40,092 nucleotides of DNA from Burkholderiales bacterium (GTDB lineage: Bacteria > Pseudomonadota > Gammaproteobacteria > Burkholderiales > Burkholderiaceae_E). Under the pieces are notes generated by a model that did not search any database, was not told the origin of the DNA, and saw only the letters and a program-made list of their open reading frames with translations. Every line of letters begins with the position of its first letter. Position 1 is the stretch's first letter. Location of the stretch: NCBI GenBank assembly GCA_003818495.1, contig RPRK01000024.1, forward strand, positions 1 to 40,092, written 5' to 3'. Shown in pieces: positions 37,115 through 40,092 of this stretch. A program made the translations under genes and the position numbers.

Positions 37115-37785
37115 GCACCCTCGCACCCGGCGCAACGGGGCGCGGCACGGCGCCCGTGATGGCCTCGCAGCGCCCCGACGCCAACGGCCTGCGGCCCGAT
37201 CTCGCGGTGATCGCCGACTGGATCGCACCCGGCTCGCACGTCCTCGACCTCGGCTGCGGCGACGGCGCGCTGCTCGATCACCTGCAGCGCGCCAAGCGCT
37301 GCACCGGGTACGGCGCCGAGATCGACGACGCCCAGGTGCTCGCCTGCGCGCGGCGCGGCGTCGACGTCATCCAGCAGGACATCGAGGCCGGCCTCGACGT
37401 GTTCGCGGGCAGCCGCTTCGACGTCGTCGTGCTGTCGATGGCGATCCAGGCGACCCACCAGACCGAGCGCGTGCTGCGCGAGATGAGCCGGCTCGGCGCC
37501 GAGGGCATCGTGTCGTTCCCGAACTTCGGTCACTGGTCGCACGCCTGGTCGATCCTGCGCGGCCGCATGCCGATCTCGCGCGAGATGCCCTACCGCTGGT
37601 ACGACACGCCGAACCTGCACCTGTCGACGCCCAAGGACTTCGAGGACTTCCTCGACGGACTCGGACTCGCGATCACGCGGCGCGGCTTCCTCGCGGACGG
37701 CCGGCCGGTCGGCGTGCTGCCCGGCCTGCGCGCGACCCAGGCGATCTACCGCTTCCGGGTGCGCCCGGTCCGGGGCGCCGCGTGA
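37111..37785 (+). CDS. metW: Methionine biosynthesis protein MetW (methyltransferase-like)
   Basis: MetW is the usual partner of MetX in proteobacteria and is needed for full homoserine acyltransferase activity in several species. The 224-residue product has a SAM-dependent methyltransferase fold with the glycine motif [15 protein letters not shown] (motif I) and later [23 protein letters not shown] and [27 protein letters not shown], a MetW hallmark. The ATG at 37111 overlaps the metX stop (ATGA). An in-frame ATG at 37159 (MASQRPD) fits the family start better, so the first 16 residues may not be translated. It overlaps the next gene by GTGA. Confidence 0.94.
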   Translation: MSTLAPGATGRGTAPVMASQRPDANGLRPDLAVIADWIAPGSHVLDLGCGDGALLDHLQRAKRCTGYGAEIDDAQVLACARRGVDVIQQDIEAGLDVFAGSRFDVVVLSMAIQATHQTERVLREMSRLGAEGIVSFPNFGHWSHAWSILRGRMPISREMPYRWYDTPNLHLSTPKDFEDFLDGLGLAITRRGFLADGRPVGVLPGLRATQAIYRFRVRPVRGAA

Positions 37786-38219
37786 CGGACGCCCCCGACA
37801 ACTACATCCTGCGGCTGATCCGGGGCGAGGCGCCCCAGCATCCGATCGGCGAGACCCTGGGCGCCCGCATCCTCGAACTCGACCTCGCGGCCGGCCGCCT
37901 GGAGATGGAGTTCGTCGGCACCGACGCGTTCCGCAACCCGGCGGGCACCGTGCAGGGCGGCATGCTCGCGGCGATGCTCGACGACGTGACCGCGTCGCTC
38001 GCCACCGCGACCGCCACGCAGGACGAGCGCTGCGCGACCCTCGATCTGCACACCTCGTTCCTGCGGCCGGCGAAGGTCGGCCCCATCCGCGCGAGCGCCC
38101 GCGTCGTGCGTCGTGGCCGCGAGATCGTGCACGTCGCCGGCGAGCTGTCGCAGGACGGCCGGCCCGTGGCCACGGCCACGGCGACCTGCATGCTGGTCGC
38201 ACCGCGCCCCGGCGGCTGA
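37782..38219 (+). CDS. PaaI-like hotdog thioesterase, second copy type
   Basis: The 145-residue protein has the single hotdog domain of PaaI/DUF4442-type thioesterases. The active-site segment is FRNPAGTVQGGMLAAMLDDVTASLA (residues 50-74), with the family Asn52, the QGGM turn (59-62) and Asp67/Asp68 as catalytic candidates. LHTSFLRPAKVGPIRASARVVRRGREIVHVAGEL follows as core strands. Substrate is unknown. It begins with GTG at 37782, overlapping the metW stop (GTGA), so it belongs to the SAM-II operon. It is distinct in sequence from the thioesterase after metH. Confidence 0.87.
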   Translation: MTDAPDNYILRLIRGEAPQHPIGETLGARILELDLAAGRLEMEFVGTDAFRNPAGTVQGGMLAAMLDDVTASLATATATQDERCATLDLHTSFLRPAKVGPIRASARVVRRGREIVHVAGELSQDGRPVATATATCMLVAPRPGG

Positions 38220-38317
38220 GCGCTGGCGACACGAGACAGGCGGGTCCGGCCACCGGGCAGCCCGGGTCGGACCGATGCAATTCCGGGGGATTGCCGCGGC
38301 CCCGGCTCGCGCCGGGC

Positions 38318-38323
38318 TACGCT
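38318..38323 (+). promoter_or_regulatory. Candidate -10 (TACGCT) for a leaderless mRNA
   Basis: TACGCT ends 6 nt before the ATG at 38330. There is no Shine-Dalgarno before this ATG, and a possible TTGCCG lies 21 bp upstream of the hexamer, too far for a normal spacer. Confidence 0.35.
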
Positions 38324-38329
38324 GCGCGG

Positions 38330-39574
38330 ATGTCCCAGCTCCCTCTCCTCGCGGGCGAGACCGGCTTCGAGCCGACGCCCGAGGCCGCACGCGCGCGCCT
38401 CGAGGCCGTCGACCCCGGCGCCTACGCCCGCACCCGCAACGCCCTCGACGGCGCGGTCACGCGGCTCTCGCCGTACCTCACGCACGGCCTGCTCGACGTG
38501 CCGGAGGCGCTCGCCGCGATCCGCACCCGGCACCACGTGCCGGTCTCGCACAAGCTCGCCTTCGAGTTCGGCTGGCGCGAGTACTTCCGCCATGCGTGGC
38601 GGCATCTCGGCGAGGGCGTGCTCGCCGACGTGCGTCCGCCGCCGTGGTCGGGCCGGTACGCGTCGGCGATGCCGGCCGACATCCTCGAGGCGCGCACCGG
38701 CGTGCCCGCCATCGACCATGCGGTGCGCGAACTGCATGCGACCGGCTGGCTGCACAACCACGCGCGCATGTGGGTGGCGTCCTACGTCGTGCACCTGCGC
38801 AAGGTGCACTGGCGCGCGGGGGCCGACTGGATGCATGCGCACCTGCTCGACGGCGACCTCGGCGCGAACCACCTGAGCTGGCAGTGGGTGGCCGCGACCT
38901 TCTCGGCCAAGCCCTACGTCTTCGATGCGGGCAACGTCGCGCGCTATGCGCCGCGCGCGTGGCAGTGCGGCGGCACGGTGGTGGACCGCTCCTACGAGGC
39001 GCTCGACGCGCTCGCCCGCGGCGCGCCCGACGTCGGTCCGGAACCCGCCGACCCGCGTGGTCGGTCCGGCCCGCGTCCCGCCACCGAGCCGCCGGCGGTC
39101 CACGCCTCGCCGCCCGCCGATGCGCTGGCCGGACTGCGCACGGCCGACGAGCCCGCCTGGCTCGCGGAGATCGTGGCGGCCTGCGCGGCGTCCGGAGACG
39201 CGCGGGTGCGCATCGTCCATCCGTGGTCGCTCGGGGCGCCGCGCGAGGGTGGGCCCGCGACCCGCGTCGGTCTGCTGCATGCGCCGTATCATTCGCGGTT
39301 CCCGTGGTCGTCCCGACGCTGGGCGTTCGTGCTCGGCGCGATGCGCACGCACGTCGAGGGGGTCCACCTCGGCGACGCGCGCCGCGCGCTCGATGCACTG
39401 CTGGACGCGGGCCTCGTGCCCGTCCTGCGCGACGCGCTGGTGCCGGGCTGGCGTGAGGCCATCGAGGCCGCGGCCCGACGCGGTGCGGTCGTCGAGCCGG
39501 TGCCGCGCGAGTGGGACGACCCCGACCGGCTGTGCGGGTCCTTCACCCGGTTCTGGAACATCGTCTCCCGCTGA
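38330..39574 (+). CDS. Photolyase/cryptochrome-like FAD-binding protein with C-terminal extra domain
   Basis: The 414-residue protein starts directly in the FAD-binding helical domain of the photolyase/cryptochrome family. It has SPYLTHGLLDVPEAL, AFEFGWREYFRHAW, TGWLHNHARMWVASYVVHLRKVHW and GADWMHAHLLDGDLGANHLSWQWVAATFSAKPYVFDAGN (residues 46-205), the last being the adenine and FAD pocket. No N-terminal antenna domain is present. Instead, after a proline-rich linker (about 220-265), a C-terminal alpha/beta-like domain (about 270-414) contains RFPWSSRRWAFVLGAMRTHVEGVHLGDARRALDALLDAG. Function could be DNA repair or a blue-light sensor, or neither. ATG 38330 is favoured over an in-frame ATG at 38291. 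A short tandem repeat begins at its stop. Confidence 0.82.
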   Translation: MSQLPLLAGETGFEPTPEAARARLEAVDPGAYARTRNALDGAVTRLSPYLTHGLLDVPEALAAIRTRHHVPVSHKLAFEFGWREYFRHAWRHLGEGVLADVRPPPWSGRYASAMPADILEARTGVPAIDHAVRELHATGWLHNHARMWVASYVVHLRKVHWRAGADWMHAHLLDGDLGANHLSWQWVAATFSAKPYVFDAGNVARYAPRAWQCGGTVVDRSYEALDALARGAPDVGPEPADPRGRSGPRPATEPPAVHASPPADALAGLRTADEPAWLAEIVAACAASGDARVRIVHPWSLGAPREGGPATRVGLLHAPYHSRFPWSSRRWAFVLGAMRTHVEGVHLGDARRALDALLDAGLVPVLRDALVPGWREAIEAAARRGAVVEPVPREWDDPDRLCGSFTRFWNIVSR

Positions 39575-39626
39575 CCCGCTGACCCGCTGACCCGCTGACC
39601 CGCTGACCTGCCGACCTGCCGACCCA
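39571..39626. repeat. 8-bp tandem repeat, 7 units, between the photolyase-like and DUF3429 genes
   Basis: ctgacccg occurs four times exactly (39571-39602), followed by ctgacctg, ccgacctg and ccgaccca. The repeat starts at the stop codon of the photolyase-like gene and ends at the ATG of the next gene (39626), so it fills the whole 51-bp spacer and contains further TGA triplets. Confidence 0.85.
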
Positions 39627-40092
39627 TGACCGATTCGCGCGACATCCCCGCCACCCAGCGCTTCGCCTGGATCCTCGGCCTGGCCGGGCTCCTGCCCTTC
39701 GCCTCGCATGCGCTGTTCTCGTGGCTGTCGCCGCCGTCCGAGCTGGGCGGCGTGCTGCGCTCGCAGGCGCACTACGCGGCCGCCATCCTGACCTTCCTCG
39801 GCGCGCTGCACTGGGGGGTGACGCTGGCCTCGCCGTCGATCGTCGACTTCCGCGCGGTCACGCGCATGTTGTGGGGCGTGACCCCGTCGGTGTTCTGCTG
39901 GGTGGTCACGCTGTATCCGACCGACACCTCGCTGCCGCTGCTCTTCGGCGGGCTGCTGGTGGCCCTGGCCGTCGACTGGCTGCTCTACCGCGACACGCCG
40001 GTGCCGCGCTGGTTCCTCACCCTGCGCACCGTGCTCACCGGCGGCGCGCTGCTGGCGGTCGGCGCGAGCTGGCTGGCCCTGGCCACGCGGCT
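39626..40092 (+). CDS. DUF3429 family membrane protein (truncated by window edge)
   Basis: About 155 codons are visible. The protein has four to five hydrophobic segments: RFAWILGLAGLLPFASHALFSWL, SQAHYAAAILTFLGALHWGVTLA, AVTRMLWGVTPSVFCWVVTLY, PLLFGGLLVALAVDWLLYRD and VLTGGALLAVGASWLAL. The HYAAAILTFLGALHWG pattern is typical of DUF3429, a small family of inner-membrane proteins of unknown function also seen in mitochondrial relatives (TMEM69). ATG 39626 follows the 8-bp repeat directly, with no Shine-Dalgarno. Only a few residues of the C-terminus should be missing. Confidence 0.82.
   Translation, partial: MTDSRDIPATQRFAWILGLAGLLPFASHALFSWLSPPSELGGVLRSQAHYAAAILTFLGALHWGVTLASPSIVDFRAVTRMLWGVTPSVFCWVVTLYPTDTSLPLLFGGLLVALAVDWLLYRDTPVPRWFLTLRTVLTGGALLAVGASWLALATR

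Overview
The window is very GC-rich, densely coding chromosomal DNA from a betaproteobacterium, most likely a member of the Burkholderiales. Evidence for this is the gene content and order: a porin-glnK-amtB operon next to ubiK-comM, gshA of the non-E. coli type followed by gshB, an EIIA(Man)-HPr-EI phosphorelay, and metX-metW. I see no rRNA, tRNA, insertion sequence, prophage or CRISPR array. The content looks like core chromosome rather than a mobile island.

Layout. 1-6147 (minus): a tripartite RND efflux operon (adaptor, pump, outer-membrane lipoprotein) followed by a truncated membrane-protein gene. 6434-10767 (plus): metH and a hotdog thioesterase, facing a DUF1840 gene. 11154-12985 (plus): a lipoprotein and an MFS transporter. 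13026-15975 (minus): an EamA transporter, a CaiB/BaiF CoA-transferase and a FrnE/DsbA-like protein. 16176-17219 (plus): a Gfo/Idh/MocA oxidoreductase. 17230-19102 (minus): comM and ubiK. 19232-22214 (plus): a nitrogen-limitation operon (two NtrC-like sites, a sigma-54 promoter, TorF-type porin, glnK, amtB, a strong terminator). 22321-27449: a small membrane protein and a divergent pair of GH17 proteins for beta-glucan synthesis. 27597-33297 (plus): purU, gshA, gshB and the three-gene PTS phosphorelay. 33347-35622 (minus): a sulfurtransferase, a YeeE/YedE thiosulfate-type transporter and a 53-residue small protein. 35709-40092 (plus): a promoter, a SAM-II riboswitch and a terminator ahead of metX-metW-thioesterase, then a photolyase-like flavoprotein and a truncated DUF3429 gene.

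How the genes work together. Methionine and sulfur metabolism recur: metH, a SAM-II-controlled metXW, and a divergent thiosulfate uptake/sulfurtransferase cassette that shares the metX upstream region. Nitrogen sensing is represented by a complete NtrC/sigma-54 unit. Redox and signalling functions are gshAB coupled to an EIIA-HPr-EI relay with no sugar permease in view. Translational coupling is frequent: ATGA or GTGA stop/start overlaps occur at 137, 1639, 11729, 30841, 31245, 37111 and 37782.

The least expected observations are the SAM-II riboswitch with a near-consensus promoter placed so that transcription starts at the aptamer, an apparently domain-swapped photolyase-like protein, short tandem repeats of 12-bp period (and one of 8 bp) at several gene junctions, and several genes whose -10-like hexamers sit only 6-7 nt before the start codon, which suggests leaderless mRNAs.
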